The notes under the pieces are model-generated. The model was not told the DNA's origin. It was given only the letters and a program-made list of their open reading frames with translations, and ran no database searches. A stretch of 14,534 nt of DNA, taken from NCBI GenBank assembly GCA_958439725.1, contig CAUBWJ010000045.1, forward strand, positions 1-14,534, read 5' to 3'. This DNA is from an uncultured Muribaculaceae bacterium (GTDB lineage Bacteria; Bacteroidota; Bacteroidia; Bacteroidales; Muribaculaceae). Position 1 is the stretch's first letter. Every line of letters begins with the position of its first letter. The translations under genes and the position numbers were made by a program. Positions 6,163 through 12,753 of this stretch are shown piece by piece.

Positions 6163-8067
6163 ATGGGAAAAATAATAGGCATTGACCTTGGCACCACCAA
6201 CTCGTGTGTAGCCGTTCTTGAAGGAAAAGACCCCGTTGTGATACCTAACAGCGAGGGCCGCAACACCACACCGTCTATCGTAGCGTTTGTAGACGGCGGC
6301 GAGCGCAAAGTGGGTGACCCTGCCAAACGTCAGGCCATCACGAATCCTAAACGTACCATCTACTCCATCAAACGCTTCATGGGCGAGAACTGCCAGCAGG
6401 TTGCCGATGAAATCAAACGCGTGCCTTACAAGGTAGTGTGCGGCACCAACGATATGCCGCGCGTCGACATTGACGGCCGCGAATATACCCCGCAGGAAAT
6501 TTCTGCCATGATTCTTCAGAAGATGAAGAAGACTGCCGAGGATTATCTCGGACAGTCCGTTACCGAAGCTGTGATTACCGTTCCTGCTTACTTCAACGAT
6601 TCGCAGCGTCAGGCCACGAAGGAAGCCGGCGAGATTGCCGGCCTTACCGTTAAACGAATTGTAAACGAGCCTACGGCAGCCGCTCTTGCCTATGGTCTTG
6701 ACAAAGCCAACAAGGATCAGAAGATTGCCGTGTTTGACCTCGGTGGCGGTACATTCGATATCTCCATCCTCGAACTTGGCGGAGGCGTGTTTGAAGTTAA
6801 GTCGACCAACGGCGATACCCACCTCGGCGGTGATGACTTCGACCACGTGATCATCGACTGGCTGGCCGATGAGTTCCAGAAAGAAGAGGGCATAGACCTG
6901 CGTAAGGATCCTATGGCTCTCCAGCGTCTGAAGGAAGCTGCTGAAAAAGCAAAAATCGAGCTTTCAAGCACCACTTCCACCGAAATCAACCTTCCGTATA
7001 TCATGCCGGTAAACGGTATTCCAAAGCACCTTGTAAAGACCCTTACCCGCGCTAAATTCGAGCAGCTGGCCGACAAACTCATCCAGGCCACCATTCCTCC
7101 ATGCGAGCAGGCACTCAAGGATGCCGGTCTGAAACCGAGCGATATCGACGAGGTGATTCTCGTGGGCGGTTCGACCCGTATTCCCGCCGTTCAGGAGATT
7201 GTCCAGAAGTTCTTCGGCAAAGCACCTTCAAAGGGTGTAAATCCTGACGAGGTTGTGGCTGTAGGCGCTGCCATCCAGGGCGGTGTGCTTGCAGGCGACG
7301 TGAAGGACGTCCTTCTGCTTGACGTGGTTCCTCTGTCGGTAGGTATCGAAACTCTCGGTGGCGTGATGACTAAACTTATCGAGGCCAACACTACTATTCC
7401 TACCCGCAAGAGCGAGACATTCTCAACCGCTGTCGACAATCAGCCTTCGGTTGAAATCCACGTTCTTCAGGGCGAGCGTCCCATGGCAAAAGACGACAAG
7501 ACCCTCGGCAAGTTCCATCTCGACGGAATAGCTCCCGCACCCCGCGGCATACCTCAGATCGAGGTTACCTTCGAGATTGACGCCAATGGTATTCTCAATG
7601 TTTCTGCCAAGGATAAAGCCACAGGCAAAGAACAGAGCATCCGAATCGAGGCTTCAAGCGGTCTTACCGACGCTGAAATCCAGCGCATGAAGGACGAAGC
7701 TGCCGCCAATGCCGCTGCCGACGCCAAGGAAAAAGAGCGCGTAGACAAGCTCAACCAGGCCGACGCCATAATCTTCCAGACCGAGAAGCAGCTCAGCGAG
7801 CTCGGCGACAAGATTCCCGCCGACAAGAAAGCTCCTATCGAAACAGCTCTTACCCAGCTCAAGGAAGCCCACAAGGCTCAGGATATCGCCGGTATCGATG
7901 CCGCTATCAAGGCTATCGAGACTTCGTTCGGCGCCGCGCAGCAGGATATCCTCAATGCCCAGGCACAGGCCCAGCAGCAGGCCGGCGCCCAGCAGCAGAG
8001 CGGTCCTCAGCAGCAGGGCGGAAACTCCGACGGTCCCGTTGACGTTGATTTCGAAGAGGTCAAGTAA
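6163..8067 (+). CDS. dnaK: Molecular chaperone DnaK (Hsp70)
   Basis: DnaK binds exposed hydrophobic segments of cytoplasmic proteins in an ATP-dependent cycle with DnaJ and GrpE. The 634 residues cover the whole family. The nucleotide-binding domain has GIDLGTTNSCVAV (6-18), VPAYFNDSQRQATKEAG (140-156), FDLGGGTFDIS (191-201) and VILVGGSTRIPAV (331-343). The interdomain linker DVLLLDVVPLS is at 382-392 and the substrate-binding domain follows, with the helical lid from about 500. The tail is rich in Gln and Ala (about 593-623, QAQAQQQAGAQQQ) and ends VDFEEVK, where Proteobacteria have EEVD/EEKK variants. The first ATG (MGKIIGIDLG) is the conserved start. It stands alone, without grpE or dnaJ next to it, transcribed away from the mce operon and followed by its own terminator. 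Confidence 0.99.
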   Translation: MGKIIGIDLGTTNSCVAVLEGKDPVVIPNSEGRNTTPSIVAFVDGGERKVGDPAKRQAITNPKRTIYSIKRFMGENCQQVADEIKRVPYKVVCGTNDMPRVDIDGREYTPQEISAMILQKMKKTAEDYLGQSVTEAVITVPAYFNDSQRQATKEAGEIAGLTVKRIVNEPTAAALAYGLDKANKDQKIAVFDLGGGTFDISILELGGGVFEVKSTNGDTHLGGDDFDHVIIDWLADEFQKEEGIDLRKDPMALQRLKEAAEKAKIELSSTTSTEINLPYIMPVNGIPKHLVKTLTRAKFEQLADKLIQATIPPCEQALKDAGLKPSDIDEVILVGGSTRIPAVQEIVQKFFGKAPSKGVNPDEVVAVGAAIQGGVLAGDVKDVLLLDVVPLSVGIETLGGVMTKLIEANTTIPTRKSETFSTAVDNQPSVEIHVLQGERPMAKDDKTLGKFHLDGIAPAPRGIPQIEVTFEIDANGILNVSAKDKATGKEQSIRIEASSGLTDAEIQRMKDEAAANAAADAKEKERVDKLNQADAIIFQTEKQLSELGDKIPADKKAPIETALTQLKEAHKAQDIAGIDAAIKAIETSFGAAQQDILNAQAQAQQQAGAQQQSGPQQQGGNSDGPVDVDFEEVK

Positions 8068-8108
8068 GCTATAGAAGATATAGTGAAATAGACATATAGC
8101 AATTCAGA

Positions 8109-8152
8109 AGACACGCGTCCCGGGTCATCCCAAAGGATGCGTGTCTTTTTTT
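8109..8152 (+). terminator. Intrinsic terminator of dnaK
   Basis: Arms AGACACGCGTCC (8109-8120) and GGATGCGTGTCT (8135-8146) pair over 12 bases with one G-T wobble and are followed by seven T. A smaller GGG-TCAT-CCC hairpin is nested in the loop. Confidence 0.9.
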
Positions 8153-8183
8153 CTAAGACTAAAATTCAAAAATTACTGCGACT

Positions 8184-8462
8184 ATGATACGACTTAACTG
8201 CAGCCTTATCGCCGAAACTGAAGAAAATCGCCGGAAGGCAATCACACTGGCAAAAGAACTCGTTGAACTCTCTCTCCATGACGAAGGATGCGTGGAATAC
8301 GATCTTCTGGGTTCGCTCACCAACACTGACCGCCTGATGATCTATGAGACCTGGAAAGACGAAGCCTCGCTCAAAGCCCACATGGCTTCCTCCCATTTCC
8401 AGCGCCTCGTCCCCGAAATAGAGAAAGTAGCCACCCTCACACTCGAGCAGTTCAATTTCTGA
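8184..8462 (+). CDS. ABM-domain protein, putative quinol monooxygenase (YgiN-like)
   Basis: The 92-residue protein matches the antibiotic-biosynthesis-monooxygenase (ABM) fold, a small dimeric ferredoxin-like barrel. Visible family features are the first strand MIRLNCSLIAE, the helix with RRKAITLAKELVELS, the GCVEYDLLGSL strand (35-45), the YETWKDEASLKAHMASSHF segment (54-72) with its conserved E-x-W and H residues, and the closing strand. E. coli YgiN of this family oxidises quinols, but the family also contains enzymes with other or unknown substrates, so the exact reaction is not settled. It starts 31 bases after the dnaK terminator. I see no good promoter of its own, so it may depend on readthrough from dnaK. 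Confidence 0.85.
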   Translation: MIRLNCSLIAETEENRRKAITLAKELVELSLHDEGCVEYDLLGSLTNTDRLMIYETWKDEASLKAHMASSHFQRLVPEIEKVATLTLEQFNF

Positions 8463-8529
8463 TCTCTGCTTAGGCTATTTCGATCTTAACAGCTGGATAT
8501 TTCAGTTGGCATATCCATTACTATATTGC

Positions 8530-8572
8530 AAGAGGATGTATCATAATATCGGTGCGTCCTCTTCGCTTTTTT
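8530..8572 (+). terminator. Intrinsic terminator behind the ABM gene
   Basis: Arms AAGAGGATG (8530-8538) and CGTCCTCTT (8555-8563) pair with one G-T wobble across a 16-base loop. The T run (8567-8572) follows three bases after the stem. It lies about 70 bases after the stop codon. Confidence 0.75.
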
Positions 8573-8661
8573 CTTGTGATTTCGTCCAGAGAAGATTGCT
8601 GTTTTTCCCGACAGATTGAAAAACTTTCTTGAATATGAAAATGATAATAATGGAATAATAG

Positions 8662-8692
8662 CTGAGAACTTATGGACTTTTTCGTAACTTTG
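8662..8692 (+). promoter_or_regulatory. Bacteroides-type promoter of the 73-aa gene
   Basis: TAACTTTG (8685-8692) matches the -7 consensus exactly; CTG at 8662-8664 is a two-of-three match to the -33 TTG with a 20-base spacer. The start of transcription would fall near 8699, leaving a leader of about 18 bases before the ATG at 8718. Confidence 0.6.
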
Positions 8693-8717
8693 GTGTTGAA
8701 TTATAAAAGATTATACT

Positions 8718-8939
8718 ATGTCGGAAGAGCAGATGAATAGTTATCGACTCACGTCGATGGAGGAGCCGGGCGACGAGCGTATGGCTCAGATTATGCGTGA
8801 GGTTGCCGAGGATGCCCGCGAAAGCACCCGTCTGGCTGCCGAGCGTGTGGCTGCCGGGATTGAAGCTGCTACGCATGAGGCTCGCGCAAGAGTTGAAGAA
8901 ACCTTAAACAGGCTTCGCAATGGGGGCAAGTGGACATAA
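8718..8939 (+). CDS. Small acidic helical protein, possible antitoxin partner of a lost zeta-like kinase
   Basis: The 73 residues have no signal peptide or membrane segment. After an N-terminal stretch (MSEEQMNSYRLTSMEEPGDE) the rest is a nearly continuous charged amphipathic helix (residues 21-68, rich in Glu, Arg and Ala: REVAEDARES, AAERVAAGIEAATHEA), probably a coiled coil. It has its own promoter, and its last 20 bases overlap the start of a zeta-toxin-like reading frame, the arrangement of a two-gene toxin-antitoxin pair. I do not know a named family for it; I recall similar short proteins ahead of zeta-family kinases in Bacteroidales. With the kinase reduced to a stump, this protein would be an orphan. 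Confidence 0.6.
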   Translation: MSEEQMNSYRLTSMEEPGDERMAQIMREVAEDARESTRLAAERVAAGIEAATHEARARVEETLNRLRNGGKWT

Positions 8940-9009
8940 GCCGTTGCTGATAATTATTGCCGCACCCAATGGGTCGGGCAAGATATCCATTACCTCCAAA
9001 AGATTATAA
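8920..9009 (+). pseudogene. 5' stump of a zeta-toxin-like P-loop kinase
   Basis: From the ATG at 8920, in another frame from the 73-aa gene, 29 codons read MGASGHKPLLIIIAAPNGSG then K-ISITSKRL and stop at 9007-9009. The first strand followed by APNGSGK is a Walker A motif, and the KPLLIIIA-PNGSGK context is that of zeta-toxin/UDP-sugar-kinase-like proteins of Bacteroidetes, which run to about 200 residues. The Thr normally after GSGK is Ile (ATA, one base from ACA), a change at a Mg2+/phosphate-binding position. No further kinase sequence is recognisable in the 50 bases before the nuclease gene or after it. This is therefore a truncated remnant, unlikely to be active. Confidence 0.6.
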
Positions 9010-9059
9010 GCTATCAATTGTAGCTTGCAAAGTAATTGACCACCAGTCACCATAAACCC

Positions 9060-10055
9060 ATGAAGAATTTAATATCTGAAATTCATTTAATTATTGAATC
9101 GGCAAGGACAAATGCTGTGCGTTCTGTCGATTTCTGTCGCGTACAGATGTACTGGCAAATAGGATGACGCATTGTCGAAGAAGAACAAGGCGGGAGTGCG
9201 CGTGCGGAGTATGGCAAAGGTCTTATAAAGAATCTTGCCCAGGAGATAGAACCCGAATACGGAAGTGGTTTTGGACAGCGCCAATTGGAACGTGCAAGAC
9301 AATTTTATATTGAATTTCCAATTGCGTCCACACTGCGGACGCAATTCAACTGGAGTCAATATAAGTTACTTATAGCAATCTCTGACAAAGACAAGCGCGA
9401 ATATTACGAGCTTGAAGCGGCAAGTAATAGTTGGACTGCACGTCAGATGCAACGTCAGATTAATTCAATGCTCTATGAGCGGTTGCTTCTCAGCAACGAC
9501 AAGGAATCGGTTCTTGCCATGGCAAGGAAAGAGAAGAAGCCTGAAAAACCGCAGGAAATTGTCAAGGATCCTATGGTTTTGGAATTCCTTGGTTTGGAAA
9601 AGAAGGCACATTACTACGAAAGTGATCTTGAAACAGAATTAATCAATCACCTTCAGGAATTTATACTTGAACTGGGCAATGGTTTTACTTTCGTCGCCAG
9701 GCAAAAAAGGATATTACTCGAAGATGATGAGTTTTTCATTGACTTAGTCTTTTACAACCGTCTTGCTCGCCGGTTCGTGATTTTTGAGTTAAAGACAGGC
9801 GAGGTAACTCATCAGGATCTGGGACAATTGCAGATGTACGTCAATTACTACGACCGTACTGAGAAATTACCGGAGGAGAATCCCACAATCGGTATATTAC
9901 TATGCACTGCCAAAAATGACACATTGGTTAAGATGACCCTTCCGTCGGACAACAACACGATTGTTGCATCTAAATATCAACTCTATCTTCCCACAGAGCA
10001 GCAGCTGATAGCTGAAGTCGAGCGAGTTAAAAAGGAATGGGAAGAAACAAGATGA
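9060..10055 (+). pseudogene. DUF1016 (YhcG-like) PD-(D/E)XK nuclease, interrupted by one in-frame TGA
   Basis: The frame from ATG 9060 codes for 331 residues but codon 36 (9165-9167) is TGA, in MYWQIG-stop-RIVEEEQGG where the family has IGRRIVEEEQ; a CGA-to-TGA change would explain it. Reading continues in the same frame to 10055 without another fault. The N-terminal DUF1016 domain (about 5-165) contains SARAEYGKGLIKNL and RQLERARQFY; the C-terminal nuclease domain has D228 in FFIDLVFYN and E243-x-K245 in FELKTGE, followed by HQDLGQLQMYVNYYD. A shorter protein could start at TTG 9285 (256 aa), keeping the nuclease but losing much of the N-terminal domain. Family members are linked to DNA repair or defence and often sit near restriction systems, but their role is not well known. 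It was probably brought in with the neighbouring accessory genes. Confidence 0.85.
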
Positions 10056-10193
10056 GACTCAAAAACGACAAAGTAACCGCTGTCATTCCTATGAACTTAA
10101 ATGCTCATATTTGTACCATGCAATACTAAAATTCTGGTAATCAGATATGGTTAGATTCAAGGAAGTGAAGTAAGTTTAATTTTTATATATTAT

Positions 10194-10237
10194 GGGGCTG
10201 TGTCGTAATTAAGGTTTACGGCGCAGCCTCTCTTTTT
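10194..10237 (+). terminator. Left IS end hairpin, inward-facing terminator
   Basis: The terminal repeat 10194-10204 pairs with GGCGCAGCCTC (10220-10230), using G-T wobbles, across a 15-base loop, and TCTTTTT follows at 10231-10237. It would stop transcripts entering from the nuclease side, which would run antisense to the transposase gene. Confidence 0.7.
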
Positions 10238-10260
10238 GCCGGGCTGAGGCTTTGATATTT

Positions 10261-11928
10261 TCAGGCGACTGATTTTTGAGGATTTTTCCAAAATATCCGA
10301 TTCTCAAGATGCAAAATTCGAGATATAGGCATTAACAGGCCAAAAAGGGGCGTATTTCCCCCGTTTTTGGTCTGTTTCTCTATCTTTGAGCACATTTTCT
10401 TCAGGTTAAAGGCAATAGCGAAGAAAGCAAAGTCCATTGAGACCTTGTCTTTGCCGAAGTGGCGGAAGCGCCGGTATGCCATGTTGAACTTCATCTGTCC
10501 GAAAACGGCTTCCGGCTCGATACAGCGTCGTCCCCGGTGTCTGAGTCCTTCTTCCGATGTCAGTAGTTCACGGGCTTTTCGTTTATATTCGTTGAGACGG
10601 TGATTTACCTCGATGGTGCGTCGGTCGCCTTTGGCTTTGTAGCACAGGCACCGCAGCGGGCAGCCTTTGCAGTTCTGTGCGCGGTAGCGGGCGCTTTCGC
10701 TGCGGTAGCCGCTTGCAGTCTTTGTGTGGGATGTGCCAATGCGTGTCATATGCTGCCCCATCGGGCAGACGTAATAATCTTCTGCAGCATTGTAGTGGAA
10801 GTTGTCGTGATGGAATGGATTAGGTTTGTAGCGCGGACGCTGTTCCAGATGGAATCGGTTGTATTTGACGTATGCCTCCATGCCGGCCTCGTCCATGAAG
10901 CGATAGTTCTCTTCCGAGCCATAGCCGGAGTCGGCAACGGCGATTGTCGGCAGATGTCCGTAGCGGTCAAGGAAGGAGTTGAAGAACGGTATCAGCGTCA
11001 GAGTGTCGGTTGGATTGGGGAACAGGGAGAAGTCGGTGATGAACTGGTTTTCGGCACTGAGCTGGAGGTTATATCCCGGCTTGGTCTGACCGTTGTTCAT
11101 AGCGTCCTCTTTCATGCGCATGAACGTGGCATCGGGGTCGGTCTTTGACATGGAGTTACGCTCGCCGATTTGTTCAAGGCGATTGTCATATTCTTCAAGT
11201 TTGTCCCGGTGTTTCTCCAGTTCCTTTATACGTTTCTTCTGCTCACGGCGGACTTTCTTCTGCTCTTTGTCCGTCGGCTCAGGTTCGGATGCCAATGTGC
11301 CTTTAAGTTCTCCGATAAGCGAGGTCAATGTCTCGGGCGTGAAGTCGACAGCTTCGGTTTCCGCTGCTTTGTCCTGTGCTATCGCATCATCGATCTGTTG
11401 TAGAAGAACACGTATTTTCTCCTGTAATTTTGCGCGGTTCTTCTCAACGGTCTTACGCCATACGAATGTGTATTTGTTCGCTTTGGATTCTATTTTTGTC
11501 CCGTCGATGTATTCTACATCAAGGGTGATGAAGCCACGCTCTGCCAACAGAAGAACTACTTGCGTGAAGATGTTGTTTATCTCGTTTTTAACCCGGTTGC
11601 GGAAACGGTTGATGGTTATGAAGTCGGGACGCTCCTGCGCTGCCAGCCATATATAGTGGATGTCGCGTTGCACCCGCCGCTCTATCTTCCTGCATGAGTA
11701 AATGTTGTTCATGTAGGCGTACAGGATAATCTTGAGCATCATCTTCGGATGGTATGGACAGCGGCCACGCTCACGGTACAGTTTTTTGAAATCCTTGAGG
11801 TCGAGTCCCTCAACAACGGCGTCAACAACACGAACAGGATCGTTTTCCGCTATATCTTCGTTCGGAGTCAGCAGAAAAAACAGTCTGTCGTTGTTACTGT
11901 AAGATTTTGTATGTAACTTTGTAGACAT
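10261..11928 (-). CDS. IS1182-family transposase (DDE type)
   Basis: The 555-residue protein cuts and joins the ends of its element. The N-terminal InsH/DUF772-like domain (about 15-125) contains the characteristic YHPKMMLKIILYAYMNNIYSCRKIER and the DFITINRFR motif. The DDE nuclease core has D142 in EYIDGTKIES, D333 in VADSGYGSEE and E471 or E473 in RCIEPEAVFGQMKFN, so all three catalytic positions are present. Between the first two lies an insert of about 100 residues (160-260), highly charged and probably coiled coil. Cysteines C388, C420, C423, C427 and C429 (CPMGQHM and NCKGCPLRCLC) may bind zinc. Length is normal and no frameshift or stop is seen, so the enzyme may be active. It is driven by its own promoter just upstream and lies antisense to the nuclease and kinase remnants. 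Confidence 0.96.
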   Translation of the reverse strand: MSTKLHTKSYSNNDRLFFLLTPNEDIAENDPVRVVDAVVEGLDLKDFKKLYRERGRCPYHPKMMLKIILYAYMNNIYSCRKIERRVQRDIHYIWLAAQERPDFITINRFRNRVKNEINNIFTQVVLLLAERGFITLDVEYIDGTKIESKANKYTFVWRKTVEKNRAKLQEKIRVLLQQIDDAIAQDKAAETEAVDFTPETLTSLIGELKGTLASEPEPTDKEQKKVRREQKKRIKELEKHRDKLEEYDNRLEQIGERNSMSKTDPDATFMRMKEDAMNNGQTKPGYNLQLSAENQFITDFSLFPNPTDTLTLIPFFNSFLDRYGHLPTIAVADSGYGSEENYRFMDEAGMEAYVKYNRFHLEQRPRYKPNPFHHDNFHYNAAEDYYVCPMGQHMTRIGTSHTKTASGYRSESARYRAQNCKGCPLRCLCYKAKGDRRTIEVNHRLNEYKRKARELLTSEEGLRHRGRRCIEPEAVFGQMKFNMAYRRFRHFGKDKVSMDFAFFAIAFNLKKMCSKIEKQTKNGGNTPLFGLLMPISRILHLENRIFWKNPQKSVA

Positions 11929-11946
11929 TTAATTTGTTATTTGTCA

Positions 11947-11977
11947 CTAAGTTACAAAAACTTTTTGACATGACAAA
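11947..11977 (-). promoter_or_regulatory. Transposase promoter
   Basis: On the minus strand TTTG (11974-11977) and TAACTTAG (11947-11954, one base off TAnnTTTG) are 19 bases apart, the standard Bacteroides spacing. The -33 element forms part of the hairpin arm at 11973-11981. Transcription would start near 11940, about a dozen bases from the ATG. Confidence 0.6.
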
Positions 11978-12006
11978 GCCCCGGCTTGTGAAAGTCAGGG
12001 CTTTGT
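11973..12006 (+). terminator. Internal hairpin of the IS, overlapping the transposase -33 box
   Basis: Arms ACAAAGCCC (11973-11981) and GGGCTTTGT (11998-12006) are perfectly complementary across 16 bases; TTTTATGTTTTTC follows on the plus strand, so it may terminate outward plus-strand transcripts. On the minus strand it would appear only in transcripts that enter from outside, not in those from the element's own promoter, and could then hinder translation. Confidence 0.55.
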
Positions 12007-12028
12007 TTTATGTTTTTCAACAGGTTAT

Positions 12029-12063
12029 AAAAAAGAGGCTGCGCCTATTTTTGACACAGCCTC
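12029..12063 (-). terminator. Right IS end hairpin, inward-facing terminator
   Basis: On the minus strand the terminal repeat (12063-12053), a 7-base loop and GGCGCAGCCTC (12045-12035) form an 11-base stem with two G-T type wobbles, followed directly by TTTTTT (complement of 12034-12029). It would stop transcripts arriving from the RbsD-like gene before they reach the transposase, and it is also the best terminator available for that gene. Confidence 0.8.
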
Positions 12064-12168
12064 GTAATAATACTAAAAAGGATAAATATGTACGGCCCCC
12101 TGTCCTGATATGATAAGAGCCGTTAACATTTATGTCGAACAGTCGCTAAAGCTGTGGGACTTTTGCTG

Positions 12169-12633
12169 TTACTTGCGGATTTCTTTTTCGCGGGAGGCGT
12201 CCCAGTAGGCGCAGTCGAGTTCGAGGAATACGGAGGTGTAGGGGATGGTGAGCGGGGTTTTGATGATGATGGCGTTGAAGGTGGAGCTAACGGTGTCGAG
12301 GCGGTGTATCAGTTCTTCATGAGGAAGATAGTTTATCTCGTTGTTGCCAACGGCGTCGGCGAGAGAGCGCTGATATGCGCTCCAGCCTTCGCAAAGACGG
12401 TCGGACATTGCGTGCTGTTCCTCGTCTACATATATGTGGGCACGTATGTGAGGGGCTTCTTCAATCATTCTCAGGGTGCGTTCCACTACTTTGGCGAAAT
12501 CCTCGTTTGCGAAAAGTGTGGTTACGCCCGGATTTGACTGCAGGGGATATGCCATATCCGTGACTACAATCCAGTTACGATGCCCCAGAAGGTTGAGATT
12601 GTTGCTCAGTGTCGTTTTCCAGTTTTGTTCCAT
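12169..12633 (-). CDS. RbsD/FucU-like protein (sugar mutarotase fold)
   Basis: The 154 residues resemble the RbsD/FucU family, which interconverts anomers of ribose or fucose in the cytoplasm. The match rests on LGHRNWIVVTDMAYPLQS (16-33), parallel to the GHGDEIVxxDxxFP motif with H18 and D26 at the catalytic positions, and on the C-terminal FNAIIIKTPLTIPYTSVFLE (119-138), parallel to the AxVxTGExxxYGN strand. The family's final Asn after Tyr appears here as T133 or S134, and the GE motif is missing, so the activity may differ. No sugar transport or kinase genes are nearby, unlike rbs or fuc operons, so the substrate is open. It diverges from the hydrolase gene at 12754, and no own terminator is evident before the IS end. 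Confidence 0.6.
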   Translation of the reverse strand: MEQNWKTTLSNNLNLLGHRNWIVVTDMAYPLQSNPGVTTLFANEDFAKVVERTLRMIEEAPHIRAHIYVDEEQHAMSDRLCEGWSAYQRSLADAVGNNEINYLPHEELIHRLDTVSSTFNAIIIKTPLTIPYTSVFLELDCAYWDASREKEIRK

Positions 12634-12659
12634 TGCTTGAATTGATTTGAGTTTTTTTG

Positions 12660-12667
12660 CAAATATA
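12660..12667 (-). promoter_or_regulatory. -7 element of the RbsD-like gene
   Basis: TATATTTG on the minus strand matches TAnnTTTG exactly, 26 bases before the ATG at 12633. The expected -33 place, 19 bases upstream (12687 onward), reads GTTC rather than TTTG, a partial match. Confidence 0.55.
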
Positions 12668-12753
12668 CATATTAGCGAACATAAAGGAACATGACGGCGT
12701 TGTTTTTTATATATGATAAATGTCCATTTAACGTCTAAATTTTCAGAAACATC

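Larger units (their letters stand above)
10194..12063 (-). mobile_element. Complete IS1182-family insertion sequence, about 1.87 kb
   Basis: One transposase gene is flanked by imperfect inverted repeats whose outer 11 bases are GGGGCTGTGTC on the left (10194-10204) and, read inward, GAGGCTGTGTC on the right (12063-12053), 10 of 11 identical. Each end also has an inverted subterminal copy (GGCGCAGCCTC) that makes a hairpin. Size, transposase type and end structure fit IS1182 elements of Bacteroidales. I do not see a convincing direct target repeat: the left flank ends TATTAT and the right flank begins GTAATAATAC, which are mirror-like rather than direct, so the exact outer bases are uncertain by a few positions. 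The element separates the broken nuclease gene from the RbsD-like gene and hits no gene that I can recognise. Confidence 0.88.

Noticed and set aside
6157..6846. Minus-strand frame of 229 codons opposite dnaK
   Set aside because: Long antisense frames across dnaK are a known codon-bias artefact; nothing in the translation looks like a protein family.
10052..10129. 25-codon frame overlapping the stop codon of the nuclease gene (ATGA)
   Set aside because: The overlap is suggestive of translational coupling, but the peptide MRLKNDKVTAVIPMNLNAHI... has no recognisable family and stops quickly; it may be a chance frame or a stump of a lost gene.
10180..12075. Target-site duplication around the IS
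   Set aside because: Flanks TATTAT and GTAATAATAC are A/T-rich and mirror each other rather than forming a direct repeat, so I do not call one.
867..12114. The word GTCCTGATATG occurs near 869 and near 12104
   Set aside because: An 11-base match is expected several times by chance in 14.5 kb; the flanks do not agree, so it is not evidence of a mobile-element footprint.
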